Below are positions 9,087-18,680 of a stretch of 64,000 bases of DNA, piece by piece. The translations under genes were made by a program, and so were the position numbers. The DNA comes from an uncultured Christensenellaceae bacterium (GTDB taxonomy: Bacteria; Bacillota; Clostridia; Christensenellales; UBA3700), in the NCBI GenBank assembly GCA_944381365.1, contig CALWKW010000001.1:467100-531099 (forward strand), given 5' to 3'. Numbering within the stretch: the stretch's first letter is position 1; every line of letters begins with the position of its first letter. Below the pieces are notes generated by a model. It did no database searches, was not told where the DNA came from, and worked only from the letters and a program-made list of their open reading frames with translations.

Positions 9087-11681
9087 TTATTTCCTTGTGA
9101 TTTTCAGTGTCGCATATTTTGTATTGAATACCTCTACCGAATAGGTATATGCACTTATTGTGTCTTTGTCGAGATATTTGATATAATTTAAAAGATTGTT
9201 ATAGCTGCAAGCCACATCAATGAAAATATATGTTCCCGATACCATTCTGTATCCGTACATGTCTTTGTAGTAATCCACAAGAGCCTGCAACTCATCGGCG
9301 TTATCAATCACATAATCATACAATACATCTTGGTATTCAAAGAATGTATTTGCATAGAGATTATAGTCTTCTCCCGCAAAACAGCCTGTATAAGCACCTG
9401 TATATTGTTCATAGTGTTTTCCGCCTTTCTCATTGCCGCTTGTAGCTTCACTCATAAACAAATATTGGTGCTGAAGAATTTCTGTATCCGATTGAGCAGG
9501 ATAGCGTTTTACCGCCCAAGTAGTATCTACCACATACCACACTCCGCCGGCATATACTTTGTTCCAAGCGTGCTGACCGCTTCCGCTGCTGCCTTTGATT
9601 TTATAACAAGGTATGCCCTCAATTCCGCACAAAAGACTTACTGCTTTTGCATAGCCGTTGCAGACCGCTACTCCGTCAAGAAAAACTCCTTCGAGGTAGA
9701 GCGAGCGATAACTATAAAATTTGTTGTATTCAGGACTTGAAGAGCTTACACCCGCCAATTCTTTTTCCAATTCATAATCATATACAATGTTGTCAGCAAG
9801 CCAATCGCTTATCGCATGGATTTTTTGATAATCAGTCATTGAGTCGTCAATGATTTGTCTCAACACCTTCTTTGCATTCTCATAGATAAGATAAGCTTCG
9901 CTGCCTTCCGTAGGGACGGGACACACTCCTCTTTCTACCGCAAGATAAAGTTCTTCGCTATAATTGACCACTGCTTTTATCGGCGAAGAATTTATGGCAA
10001 AATCGTCATAATCATTACTTCTTCCCACAAGGCTGTAATGCACATCGTTGAGAGCCTTTTTCATAGTGCTGGTACGCTTTATTTCGTTTGGCACGCAAGT
10101 AGAATCAATATCGCCATAGATATAATACTCGCCGTAATTCTGTCCGTCAGTCACGACAAACGAGCCTTTTATAGCTTCATTAAGCTGAAGACTCAATCGT
10201 TGGATTTCGCTCTGAAGACTTGTCTTGGATACGATATACGAGCTGTCCGCATAAATTTTTATTTGGTTGTCGTATGAGCCTGACTCGGCATTTGGCAAAG
10301 ATTCATAATAGATAAGAGCATAATAGACAAGATCTCTGAGCTCATCTTCATTGCTTATATAATAGTTGTTTTTAATACCCAAAAAATCAAAGCTGTTGTC
10401 ATAAGACAGATATTGAGACAAAATGTTTTGAGATAAGTCCACATTAAAAGTAGCTGTCTCTAGACTTTCATAACCCTTATTGTCAAACTCTGCCGTGACT
10501 TTTACGCTATCGCCATAATTTATCTTGCCCGTTGCGTCAAAACTGCATCCGTCAAAAAGCTCGGGATTGTTGAAGGAATAATATTTTTTATCCCCTATTT
10601 GGACGATATAATTTTTTGCATTGCTGACCATATCCCAATTTATAAAGATATCAGGATACGAGCTGTCAAAGTCAATGCTGAGATTGTAAGGATATTTTTC
10701 GTAATTGGGGGTAATTGTCTTTATGTCAATAAAGAGCAAAGTCTTTCCCCATGAAGTATAGACTTCGAGAAGATGCTTTCCTTTTACTGAATTCAAAAAC
10801 GAATATGTAAACTTAATTTTAGAAGAAGTGCTGTATAGTGTATAATCCAATCCTGTGGACAATTTTTTGCCGTCCAGATATATGCCTTTAAAGCTGTTTG
10901 AAAGATTGACTTTTCCGTCATTATAGAAAAATACAAGTTCTCTTGACATATAGTTGAGGTCCGTAGAATCATAGATATAAGTATCGTCCACAAGTCCTTC
11001 TACCTTCAAAGGAAGATTGTCCACTATTTCTACATAAGTCGAATCCGTCTTTTTGTTGTTGTAGACAATATTTATCTCTGTGCGAAAACCTTTTGAAAAT
11101 CTGTTGAAATAACTCTGTTTGATATACAAGACATTGTTTTCTTCGTCATAAGAATACATGCTTGACAGCACAAGACCGTAAGCCTGAACTTCTTTTACTC
11201 CGCTGTCGCTTGTCAACGGCAAAGAAAGATATTCATCGCCCTTGCGATAATAATATATGGGAAGAAGCTGGTCTACAACCTTGTTATAGACAGGGACTTC
11301 GATATCCCCTTCTTCATCTCCCGAGGATATGCCTGAATCATTGATGACGAATTCTATGGATTTTTCATACTCTTTATTCCCGACATAAGCTACAATTTTT
11401 GCCGTATAAATATCGGGGTTGAGATTTGTGAGCGTAATTTGAGTGAGATAAATTTTGTCATCGGTGATATTGAGAGCGTCCCCATTTGATTTCAATACCG
11501 AAAGACGGTATCCCATCGCCCCTGGACAATACCAAGACAATATGCCCGTATTATGGTCATATTCGAGTTTTATCTCAGGCTGATTATCCGTAGCGTTCGT
11601 AGTATTGTCTTTGCAGGCGAACATTGTCAGACAAACAGCTATAATCAAAACAACAATAAGTATAATCCTTTTATAACGCAT
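9087..11681 (-). CDS. Surface lipoprotein with transglutaminase-like domain
   Basis: 864 residues from the ATG at 11681, which follows GGCGGA; an upstream TTG frame extension lies nearly on the transcription start and is rejected. The signal peptide ends in the lipobox LTMFAC, so the protein should be lipid-anchored on the outer face. The long beta-rich middle part holds fibronectin or Ig-like segments. The C-terminal third has a transglutaminase-like core with the Cys in DGVAVCNGYAKA, the His in GQHAWNKV and the Asp in WYVVDTTWAV, the full Cys-His-Asp triad. Such domains act as peptidases or crosslinkers in the cell envelope. The specific substrate is unknown. Confidence 0.85.
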   Translation of the reverse strand: MRYKRIILIVVLIIAVCLTMFACKDNTTNATDNQPEIKLEYDHNTGILSWYCPGAMGYRLSVLKSNGDALNITDDKIYLTQITLTNLNPDIYTAKIVAYVGNKEYEKSIEFVINDSGISSGDEEGDIEVPVYNKVVDQLLPIYYYRKGDEYLSLPLTSDSGVKEVQAYGLVLSSMYSYDEENNVLYIKQSYFNRFSKGFRTEINIVYNNKKTDSTYVEIVDNLPLKVEGLVDDTYIYDSTDLNYMSRELVFFYNDGKVNLSNSFKGIYLDGKKLSTGLDYTLYSTSSKIKFTYSFLNSVKGKHLLEVYTSWGKTLLFIDIKTITPNYEKYPYNLSIDFDSSYPDIFINWDMVSNAKNYIVQIGDKKYYSFNNPELFDGCSFDATGKINYGDSVKVTAEFDNKGYESLETATFNVDLSQNILSQYLSYDNSFDFLGIKNNYYISNEDELRDLVYYALIYYESLPNAESGSYDNQIKIYADSSYIVSKTSLQSEIQRLSLQLNEAIKGSFVVTDGQNYGEYYIYGDIDSTCVPNEIKRTSTMKKALNDVHYSLVGRSNDYDDFAINSSPIKAVVNYSEELYLAVERGVCPVPTEGSEAYLIYENAKKVLRQIIDDSMTDYQKIHAISDWLADNIVYDYELEKELAGVSSSSPEYNKFYSYRSLYLEGVFLDGVAVCNGYAKAVSLLCGIEGIPCYKIKGSSGSGQHAWNKVYAGGVWYVVDTTWAVKRYPAQSDTEILQHQYLFMSEATSGNEKGGKHYEQYTGAYTGCFAGEDYNLYANTFFEYQDVLYDYVIDNADELQALVDYYKDMYGYRMVSGTYIFIDVACSYNNLLNYIKYLDKDTISAYTYSVEVFNTKYATLKITRK

Positions 11682-11709
11682 CAAATTATCCGCCAATCAA
11701 TATATTATG

Positions 11710-11738
11710 ATTATATCATAAATATATTTTCTTTTCAA
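11710..11738 (-). promoter_or_regulatory. Promoter of the transglutaminase lipoprotein-alkD operon
   Basis: TTGAAA (11733-11738), a 17-base spacer and TATAAT (11710-11715) with an extended TGA before the -10. Confidence 0.65.
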
Positions 11739-11796
11739 TACAAAAATCAAAGAGTCTTTTGATAAACATCAATAATAATTTCATTTTTAAGGAAAA

Positions 11797-11829
11797 CAAA
11801 AAAGAAGATATTTTGCATATCTTCTTTTG
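11797..11829 (-). terminator. Terminator after the antiporter gene
   Basis: AAAGAAGATAT (11801-11811) pairs with ATATCTTCTTT (11817-11827). On the minus strand it ends in a T run. Confidence 0.8.
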
Positions 11830-11850
11830 TCGTCTTATAAACTTTACGAA

Positions 11851-13329
11851 TTATTTCGTCTCGGTATTGTCCTGACTACTCTCTTTAGCTGTTTCTTGAG
11901 GTGATGCAACTTCCTGATTATTGTTTTCTGCTTTATTTTCTTCGGCAGGAACGCATACGCACTTCACATTCTCGCTGTCATCTGCCATAAGCTGACCTGC
12001 TTGATCCATACCCTCAGCCATCTCGGGCACTTCGATATGAGGGAACTTCTTATAAAGCATCTTGAGGAACAAAGGCGTGAGAATTGACGAAACAATGATA
12101 ATAAGAATAATAGCGGGATAATACTCTTCTGATATAAGTCCCATGCCTCTGCCGGTATTTGCTACGATAAGACAAACCTCGCCTCTTACCATCATACCGA
12201 TACCTACTTTGCAGCTTTCTTGCCAATTATACTTGCAAATCTTTGCACCTACTCCGCAGCCTACAAACTTTGCTGCCATACCGAATATTATAAAAGCAAG
12301 ACAGAACAAAATAATATAAACTACATTGTCGCCCTTAAACATAGCACCAATCTGGTTGTAATCGAGCGAAATACCTATATTTGCAAAGAAGATAGGAGAG
12401 AACAACATATAAGCACTCATATCTATTCTTCTTTCTACATAATGGCTTTCTTTCATGTTTGCAATCATCATACCTGCCATGAACGAACCTGTGATAGCAG
12501 CCACACCGAAAAGTGCTTCAGCGACAGCGGCATAGAGGAAACATATAGCCAAGCTGAAGATTGAAAGTCTTCTTGTATGAGGGAATTTATCGCTCATCTT
12601 CTTGAAGATAAAGTGTACGAGGAAACCTACACCGATAGCTACCGCAAAGAAGAGGATAACATTGAGAATAGTAATTATAGTAGAGTTAGGGTTGTCGGTA
12701 AACAATTCTACAAAAGCTTTACCAATACTAAAGCTAGTAGTATTTGCAGTAAATACCGCAAGAATAATAATACCGATTATATCGTCCAAAATAGCTGCCG
12801 TAACGATAGAAGCACCTACCTTACCATGCAACACATTGAGCTCTTTGAGTACGGCAACGGTAATACCTACTGATGTAGCCGTCAAAATAACGCCGAAGAA
12901 AAATCTTTGCTTTATGATAGAAATCTCCGGATTAAACATTCTGTCAGGCAAAATTAGAGATACCAAAAATCCTACGAAGAAAGGCACGATAACACCCAAG
13001 CTTGTAATAACGACAGAAGCTACACCGTTCTTTTTGATTTCCTTGATATTGGTCTCCATACCGGCAGAAAACATAATAAGGTTTACGCCGATAGTCGAAA
13101 GCGTAGTGATAATGACGCTGTTGCTGTCTACGATAAACAATCGGCTGTCGATCTTGGATACCAAAAGGTTCAATACACCTATAAGCACACCGGCAAGCAA
13201 TGCACCAAGCACTTGAGGCAAGCCGAGTTTTTTAAGAATAATACCAAAAAATTTGGTAGCGAGCAAGACTATTGCCAATTCGAACAAAATCCAGTTGCTA
13301 TTCTGGATAATTTCTACCAATGTTTCCAT
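11851..13329 (-). CDS. CPA2-type cation:proton antiporter (Kef/NapA-like)
   Basis: 492 residues from the ATG at 13329 (GGAGGT eight bases upstream). Around 12-13 hydrophobic segments cover residues 15-430. The segment GLPQVLGALLAGVLIG and the unwound-helix signature AAILDDIIGIIILAV, with the paired Asp residues of electrogenic CPA2 exchangers, are present near residue 185. The protein lacks the TrkA-N domain of full KefB/C. Instead it has a hydrophilic, Glu/Asn-rich tail of about 60 residues with a CVC motif that could be a redox or metal sensor (speculative). It is expected to exchange Na+ or K+ for H+ at the membrane. It is transcribed alone, between its own promoter and terminator. Confidence 0.88.
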   Translation of the reverse strand: METLVEIIQNSNWILFELAIVLLATKFFGIILKKLGLPQVLGALLAGVLIGVLNLLVSKIDSRLFIVDSNSVIITTLSTIGVNLIMFSAGMETNIKEIKKNGVASVVITSLGVIVPFFVGFLVSLILPDRMFNPEISIIKQRFFFGVILTATSVGITVAVLKELNVLHGKVGASIVTAAILDDIIGIIILAVFTANTTSFSIGKAFVELFTDNPNSTIITILNVILFFAVAIGVGFLVHFIFKKMSDKFPHTRRLSIFSLAICFLYAAVAEALFGVAAITGSFMAGMMIANMKESHYVERRIDMSAYMLFSPIFFANIGISLDYNQIGAMFKGDNVVYIILFCLAFIIFGMAAKFVGCGVGAKICKYNWQESCKVGIGMMVRGEVCLIVANTGRGMGLISEEYYPAIILIIIVSSILTPLFLKMLYKKFPHIEVPEMAEGMDQAGQLMADDSENVKCVCVPAEENKAENNNQEVASPQETAKESSQDNTETK

Positions 13330-13370
13330 AATCACCAACCTCCAAATTTTTTCCCCTCATAAATCAACTT

Positions 13371-13400
13371 ATTATATGCCACCAAAAATACATAAGTCAA
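13371..13400 (-). promoter_or_regulatory. Promoter of the antiporter gene
   Basis: TTGACT (13395-13400), an 18-base spacer and TATAAT (13371-13376). Confidence 0.65.
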
Positions 13401-13811
13401 CAAATTTTCTTAATTTTTTTGATTTTTTGATATATATAATCAATATTCATATATTATTTATAATATATGATGAAGATATTGCAAAATTATTTATAAATAT
13501 TTTGACATATTTTAATTGTCAAATCATTTATATTGATTTATTTTTCACAAGCTTTTTATTATAGCGACTATATAAAATTAAGAAAACTACCTTCTCAAAT
13601 TTTTAAAAATTCACTATCCTAGACATTTTTTTCTTCTTAAAAACTACCTATGTCTATTTGTTTGATGTTTTGTTATGAAAAATTATATTGCATGAATATT
13701 CTAAATACTTAAATAATCAAATAAAAAACCAAACTCAAAGTTATTCTCCTTTTAGATTAAAAAACAGGACAAAAAAATTCTTTACAAATATATTTTTAGG
13801 CAAAAAACATG
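13401..13811. other. Very AT-rich gene-free stretch with one inverted repeat
   Basis: No convincing gene, tRNA or known RNA was seen. The only clear structure is TTTGACA (13501-13507), a nine-base spacer and TGTCAAA (13517-13523). It could be a regulator site or two back-to-back -35 boxes. The region lies upstream of the antiporter promoter and downstream of the YdbC-like gene terminator. Confidence 0.5.
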
Positions 13812-13838
13812 CAAAAAGGGCGTCCAAACAGGACGCCC
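13812..13838 (-). terminator. Terminator after the YdbC-like gene
   Basis: GGGCGTCC (13818-13825) pairs with GGACGCCC (13831-13838). On the minus strand it is followed by TTTTTGC. Confidence 0.85.
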
Positions 13839-13875
13839 CAACTTAATGTGCGTTTTTTATCGATATAAGTCTATA

Positions 13876-14097
13876 TCAAAGATCCATTGAATTGAGCAAA
13901 TCTCTCAAGTTGATAATTTCTTCCTTGCTCAAAGTAACGCCCTTGCCCATCTTTTCGCCGTCAGGAGACCATTCTCTGATATCATACTTTGCCTCTTTCT
14001 GATTCCAGCTGATAAGTTTGATTTCCTTTTTCCAACCTTTACTAGACTCGGAAAGACTGCCGTATGTCTCTACGATGTCGAACTTGAATTCTGCCAT
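13876..14097 (-). CDS. YdbC/PC4-like single-strand nucleic-acid binding protein
   Basis: 73 residues. The sequence (EFKFDIVETYGSLSES, GWKKEIKLISWN, KYDIREWSPDGEKMGKGVTL) matches the small YdbC family of Firmicutes. These have the PC4/p15 transcriptional coactivator fold and bind single-stranded DNA or RNA. The conserved Trp and basic residues of the binding sheet are present. The ATG at 14097 follows a strong GGGAGGAAC site, which excludes an 11-codon upstream extension. It is a single-gene unit with a strong extended promoter and a GC-rich terminator, which suggests high expression. Confidence 0.85.
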   Translation of the reverse strand: MAEFKFDIVETYGSLSESSKGWKKEIKLISWNQKEAKYDIREWSPDGEKMGKGVTLSKEEIINLRDLLNSMDL

Positions 14098-14137
14098 TTT
14101 TGTTCCTCCCGTGAACAATTTTTTCTAACTTAAGTCA

Positions 14138-14166
14138 ATTATAACATAATATTTTCTTAAATTCAA
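14138..14166 (-). promoter_or_regulatory. Promoter of the YdbC-like gene
   Basis: TTGAAT (14161-14166), a 17-base spacer and TATAAT (14138-14143) with an extended TGT. Confidence 0.7.
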
Positions 14167-14256
14167 TACTTTTTTTAAAAATTTTTAATATTTTAATAAT
14201 TAATTTTATCTTATTATAATAATTATATTATCCTATATATTATAAAAGCATTGAAT

Positions 14257-17200
14257 TTATTTGACGATAGGCATTATCTTGAATGAATACTCGATATTCT
14301 CGTCAGAATCGTGCCTGAATTCTTTTCTTGTGTCAGGTCCGCAGCTATTGCTTCCCACTCCTCTTACAAAACCGTCTATTCTCACGATAGTCTTGTCTTG
14401 CTTTTTGAGTTCAAAGTCATGCTTTGCCTTTGCTATCGTCTTGTCGTCATAATTGTTTGCGTTGAAGTTGAAAGCCTCGCCGTTTGCCTTAATCAGCCAG
14501 CCTTCGCCGTTTTTGTCCGTTATTTTAGCCCAACGCACATCGCTTCTGTTGCCGTTGTCTTGCGGCTTGATATAATGCTCAAACATTCCTTCAGCGGTAT
14601 TTTTATAAATACCCATAATCGCATGAGCGGACATATCGCTGTAATTCTCTATTTCTCCCCTGCCGTAATACTCTATTTCGCTGTATTCTATGGGCAATTC
14701 AAAATTAAGTCCGAATTTGGGGATATCATAGGCTTTGAGTTTTTCAAGACAAGCATTTATATCGATTTCTCCGTTTTCGTATATGCTGTAATCGATATAT
14801 ACCATAAATCTTGTTTTTCCTGCACCGATAAGTCTTTCTTCAGTACTTACGATTACGCAATTAGAAGTCTTTTTGTACTCAAAATTCGTAAGCTCGATAC
14901 TTATATCGTCAAATCCGAGTTCCTTCCATTTTTTGTCTTTATACATATAATTGTCGATAGGAGCACGATAGATATTGGGGACAAAGATCTGCATATTGCC
15001 TTGTCTTCCCAAAAAGTCCTTTTCGCCAATCTTGTATTCGCTCATTTTGCCGCTCTTCATATCGAATACTACTTTTGCACTGTTTGTCAGCACTTTAAGC
15101 TCATCGTTTTCCTGCACGCAAACAATCTCTTTACCTTCAGGCTTTGTCCCCTTCTTTATGAATTTGCAAAGAGAGAGCTGTTCTTTGGCAATGAGTTTTT
15201 TTGTCTTTTTGTTTGTATATATAAAATTGATAAAACAATCTTTTGTGGTGTCCAAAGCAGGATGCTTGATAGTCACTTCACAACTATCCATGGGCATAAT
15301 CTCACTCTCAATCACTCCCTCTGTGATTACCTCTCCGCTTTTTACATACTGCCACTTGATATCCATATAGGATGTGGACAAAAATCTGTTGGTATTGCAA
15401 AGCAAATACTTATTGTTTGAGATATAACGAGCTGTCACAGGTCTATATACTGCCTGCATGTTATAAGCACTAGGCGAAGGCTTTCTGTCGGGATACATAA
15501 GTCCGTCCACGCAGAAGTTTTCGTCATGAGCATATTCGCCGTGATCGCCTCCGTAGAGATACCCCTTCTTTGTCTTTACGGCATGATCTGCCCATTCCCA
15601 TATACAGCCGCCCAATGCCGTATCGGATTTATTGAATAATTGCATATACAAATCGAGTGAACCCGGACCTACGCCCATAGCATGAGCGTATTCGCATTGG
15701 AAGTAGGGTGCTCTATAAAACTTCTTAGGAGCTTTGCCTTCGACATACTTCTCATAAAATTCTGTACTAGCATACATCTGAGACACAACATCATAGTTGA
15801 ATCTGGGAGTACGGCAAACCGCCTCATAATGCACAGGTGTTTTGTCATCCAATTCTTTTAGTTTTGCATAACAATAATCCTGATTTTTCCAGCCGCCTGA
15901 CTCATTTCCGAGTGACCACATTGTGACAGAAACATTGTTTTTATCACGCATATACATTTTGTAGACTCTGTCCCAGAAATGGTTTTTCCATTTTTTGTTG
16001 TTTGAAATAAGATTAGGGCGAGGCAAAGGCCAATATGTCGCATAACAGCCATGTGTCTCGATATCTGCTTCGTCAATGATATACAAGCCCTCATAATTCG
16101 CCATTTTCAAAAATGCGGGATCAGGCGGATAGTGAGAAGTACGAACTGCGTTGACATTGAACTCTTTCATGAGTTTTACTTCCTTCAGCAATTCTTCGAG
16201 CTCTACCGTATAGCCGTTTGATTCATGTGTATCATGGTGATTTACACCCTTGATTTTTATAGGCTTGTCATTAAAATAAAATACACTGTTTTTGATAAAA
16301 ATATCCTTGATGCCTATTTCCTGTCTTATACAAAAAACAGTCTTTTTGTCGCTTACAATTTCTATATAGAGAGTATAAAGATTAGGTATTTCCGCACTCC
16401 AAAGCTTTGGCTGTTTTAGTACAAAATCCACCATATCCCCTTCTTTTGTATCGACAAGTTTTTTGCCGTCATAAAGGCTTACGGATATTCTTGCATCTTT
16501 ATCCAATACCGCATCGGTATTTACTTTTATGGCATAATTGTCTTTGTCGAGTCTTACGGATTTTGCATGATAATCCCAGACATAGTTTTCGGTATAAGAA
16601 GAGACATACACATCTCTGAAAATACCGTTGTTTCTGAACATATCCTGACATTCGAGATAAGTGCCGTTGCACCACTTGAACACAAGCACTACAAGCTCGT
16701 TTTTTCCGTCCTCGGCAAGATAATTGGTTATATCGAATTCGTGGGTATTGTGACTACCCTCGCCATAGCCAATATAATATCCGTTGAGATAAACCTGAAG
16801 ACAAGAGCTTACACCCAAAAAAGTAAGTATATTGCGATGCGACTTTTTGAGAGAAAAATTCTTGCGATAAATACCTACGCTGTTGTAGACTTCGACAAGC
16901 TTTTGTCCGTTCTGTGTCAAAAAATTCTTTCCGTAATATCCTTTATCGGCGGGGACATAAGGTCTTTTGTTGAGGTCAAACATATATCTTGTGTTGATAT
17001 AAAAAGGAGCCTCATATCCTTGGAATTGCCAGCATGAAGGCACTTTGATGCTGTCAAATTCCATTTTTTCCGTATCTATCTCCAATGGCATTTTGCTTAT
17101 CTTGTCATAAAACGAAAAATCCCATCTTCCGTTGAGAACTTTTAATATAGATGACTCATATCTCTCGTTGAGATAGTCAGTCTTTTCGCAGTTTTCTCTG

Positions 17201-17295
17201 TCTTTAAAAGGGACAAAATATGACCTTGGAGGCAAAACATTGTCCTCGATAATTTCAAAATCATTATAAAATTCGTCAGAAAGATTATAAATCAT
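14257..17295 (-). CDS. lacZ: GH2 beta-galactosidase, LacZ type
   Basis: 1012 residues from the ATG at 17295, which follows GGAG with a six-base gap; full length for LacZ (about 1024). The order is the jelly-roll domain, Ig-like domain, TIM barrel, a second Ig-like domain and the C-terminal Bgal small chain. The acid/base Glu is about residue 465 in WSLGNESGG. The nucleophile Glu is about residue 535 in QCEYAHAMG. The HHDTHESNGYTVE segment near residue 355 matches the family. There is no signal peptide, so it is cytoplasmic and would hydrolyse imported beta-galactosides. It is transcribed alone with no transporter or lac repressor beside it. Confidence 0.93.
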   Translation of the reverse strand: MIYNLSDEFYNDFEIIEDNVLPPRSYFVPFKDRENCEKTDYLNERYESSILKVLNGRWDFSFYDKISKMPLEIDTEKMEFDSIKVPSCWQFQGYEAPFYINTRYMFDLNKRPYVPADKGYYGKNFLTQNGQKLVEVYNSVGIYRKNFSLKKSHRNILTFLGVSSCLQVYLNGYYIGYGEGSHNTHEFDITNYLAEDGKNELVVLVFKWCNGTYLECQDMFRNNGIFRDVYVSSYTENYVWDYHAKSVRLDKDNYAIKVNTDAVLDKDARISVSLYDGKKLVDTKEGDMVDFVLKQPKLWSAEIPNLYTLYIEIVSDKKTVFCIRQEIGIKDIFIKNSVFYFNDKPIKIKGVNHHDTHESNGYTVELEELLKEVKLMKEFNVNAVRTSHYPPDPAFLKMANYEGLYIIDEADIETHGCYATYWPLPRPNLISNNKKWKNHFWDRVYKMYMRDKNNVSVTMWSLGNESGGWKNQDYCYAKLKELDDKTPVHYEAVCRTPRFNYDVVSQMYASTEFYEKYVEGKAPKKFYRAPYFQCEYAHAMGVGPGSLDLYMQLFNKSDTALGGCIWEWADHAVKTKKGYLYGGDHGEYAHDENFCVDGLMYPDRKPSPSAYNMQAVYRPVTARYISNNKYLLCNTNRFLSTSYMDIKWQYVKSGEVITEGVIESEIMPMDSCEVTIKHPALDTTKDCFINFIYTNKKTKKLIAKEQLSLCKFIKKGTKPEGKEIVCVQENDELKVLTNSAKVVFDMKSGKMSEYKIGEKDFLGRQGNMQIFVPNIYRAPIDNYMYKDKKWKELGFDDISIELTNFEYKKTSNCVIVSTEERLIGAGKTRFMVYIDYSIYENGEIDINACLEKLKAYDIPKFGLNFELPIEYSEIEYYGRGEIENYSDMSAHAIMGIYKNTAEGMFEHYIKPQDNGNRSDVRWAKITDKNGEGWLIKANGEAFNFNANNYDDKTIAKAKHDFELKKQDKTIVRIDGFVRGVGSNSCGPDTRKEFRHDSDENIEYSFKIMPIVK

Positions 17296-17320
17296 AAAAT
17301 ACTCCGAATGCTTTTTAATA

Positions 17321-17349
17321 ATTATAACATTATAATTATATTTAAGCAA
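17321..17349 (-). promoter_or_regulatory. Promoter of the beta-galactosidase gene
   Basis: TTGCTT (17344-17349), a 17-base spacer and TATAAT (17321-17326) with extended TGT. Confidence 0.65.
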
Positions 17350-17411
17350 TATTAAAATTTACAATTTATCACAAAAAAAATTTAATTTTTAAAAATAGTA
17401 TTAAAATGAAA

Positions 17412-17789
17412 TTATTTCCATACTCCGCAAAAAGGGAAAAAAGCCAATCTGCACACTTTGAGCCATTGCCCGAGCAGAGGAAATCCTACAATAGTAGCAC
17501 ACGACAAAATAGCATTGAGCACCGATATACTCCCCAAAATCCAGCCTATACTCACAAACCATAAAAATGAAGCAATCCTATGATTGGAAATAAGCACTAG
17601 ATTTTTTCCAAATGGCTTATAAGTAAGCCAGCTTATTCTAAAACATTGCATAGAATACGGAAATCCAACCACCGTAAAAAGAAGTATGAATCCCAAGACA
17701 AACCATATACTTGCCAGAAAAATTCCGCCAAAAATTTTCCAATAAAAATTGCCCGCTATTTTGAATATTTTTCTTAAAATCCATACCAT
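17412..17789 (-). CDS. YccF-domain membrane protein
   Basis: 125 residues with two copies of the YccF domain pattern: GFPYSMQCFRISWLTYKPFG in the first half and a degenerate GFPLLGQWLKVCRLAFFPFC at the C-terminus. Hydrophobic helices lie around residues 20-42 and 68-98. The family is a small conserved inner-membrane protein of unknown function. No clear ribosome binding site or promoter is visible before the ATG at 17789. Confidence 0.8.
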   Translation of the reverse strand: MVWILRKIFKIAGNFYWKIFGGIFLASIWFVLGFILLFTVVGFPYSMQCFRISWLTYKPFGKNLVLISNHRIASFLWFVSIGWILGSISVLNAILSCATIVGFPLLGQWLKVCRLAFFPFCGVWK

Positions 17790-17952
17790 ATCTTTAGTAT
17801 GCGAAAAGTGTAATAATTTAATCTTTATTGATACAAAATGTTTTTCCGATAATGAGATTATTTTAAAAATATTGACTTTTTATGCCGAAAAACAAATTGT
17901 GATATTTATAAAAAATCATATTTTTACTCGTTTTTAATTAAATTTTTAAATA

Positions 17953-17999
17953 CAAAAAAAAGAGCTTTTTTAAGAGAAGTTTCTTAAAAAAGCTCTTTA
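17953..17999 (-). terminator. Terminator after the C_GCAxxG gene
   Basis: A 16-bp stem (17961-17976 with 17983-17998) of AAGAGC and A/T-rich sequence, followed by a T run on the minus strand. Confidence 0.85.
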
Positions 18000-18027
18000 A
18001 AAACCATAATAATAAACAGAAAAGTTT

Positions 18028-18480
18028 TTATAATCCAAGATATTCTTCCAATATCTCTACGCTGTCTGTCACGAATTTTACGCAAGGTCTTGTCTTGTAA
18101 TACTCTTCATCTCTCACTTGAGGTACATATCCCTTGGTAAGATTTTTTACATTCTTTAAAAGCTCGCCGCAAATATCCGTATTGTTTCTCTCCTTGAATT
18201 TTTCTACAAGAATCTGAATCTCTTTATAAATATTTGTCTTGTCTTGTTGAGGATCTTGACTATGCTGTCTATAAAGTCCCAAAACAATAGCATAGGCACT
18301 TACGGCACCGCAAAGATTTCTTGTCCTTGCAAAGCCTCCTCCGAAGCCTACACAAATATTGAGCAATGTCTGGTGGTCTAGTCCCAGCAAATCTTCAAAT
18401 GCCATGACTGTGGACTGACAACAATTATATCCCTTTTTAAAATAATCGTATGCTTTTTGTACTCTTTTAGTATTGTCCAT
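18028..18480 (-). CDS. C_GCAxxG_C_C family redox-active protein
   Basis: 150 residues. The family pattern is complete: GYNCCQSTVMAFED near residue 18, GFGGGFARTRNLCGAVSAYA near residues 46-65, then separate downstream Cys residues in DICGELL and RPCVKFV. Members are small cytoplasmic proteins predicted to carry redox-active cysteines or a metal centre; the reaction is unknown. The ATG follows GAGG. Its promoter -10 lies inside a perfect palindrome, so it is probably under a dedicated repressor. Confidence 0.85.
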   Translation of the reverse strand: MDNTKRVQKAYDYFKKGYNCCQSTVMAFEDLLGLDHQTLLNICVGFGGGFARTRNLCGAVSAYAIVLGLYRQHSQDPQQDKTNIYKEIQILVEKFKERNNTDICGELLKNVKNLTKGYVPQVRDEEYYKTRPCVKFVTDSVEILEEYLGL

Positions 18481-18489
18481 ATCTTACCT

Positions 18490-18525
18490 CGTGATAATTA
18501 TATCACGACTATTTCTCTCTGTCCA
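18490..18525 (-). promoter_or_regulatory. Promoter with operator palindrome over the -10 box
   Basis: TGGACA (18520-18525), a 17-base spacer and TATAAT (18497-18502). The arms CGTGATA and TATCACG, four bases apart (18490-18507), form a perfect dyad that includes the -10 and the likely start point. Confidence 0.6.
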
Positions 18526-18622
18526 CAAAGATGATACAATACAAATATTCATAACTGAATATTTTCCTGTTCATGCGACAAATTCATCATTTATCTATAA
18601 TACAAGTTTTTTATCAAAGTAC

Positions 18623-18659
18623 AAGACAAAAAATATATGCCGCCTTTCGGCGGCATATA
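18623..18659 (-). terminator. Terminator after the HU gene
   Basis: An 11-bp stem TATATGCCGCC/GGCGGCATATA (18634-18659) with a TTTC loop; a T run follows on the minus strand. Confidence 0.9.
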
Positions 18660-18680
18660 GTATTCTTTTTTAGGTTTTTC

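Noticed and set aside
14311..15420. Open plus-strand frame of 369 codons opposite the beta-galactosidase gene
   Set aside because: Antisense to a full-length LacZ with intact catalytic residues; no promoter or start signal of its own.
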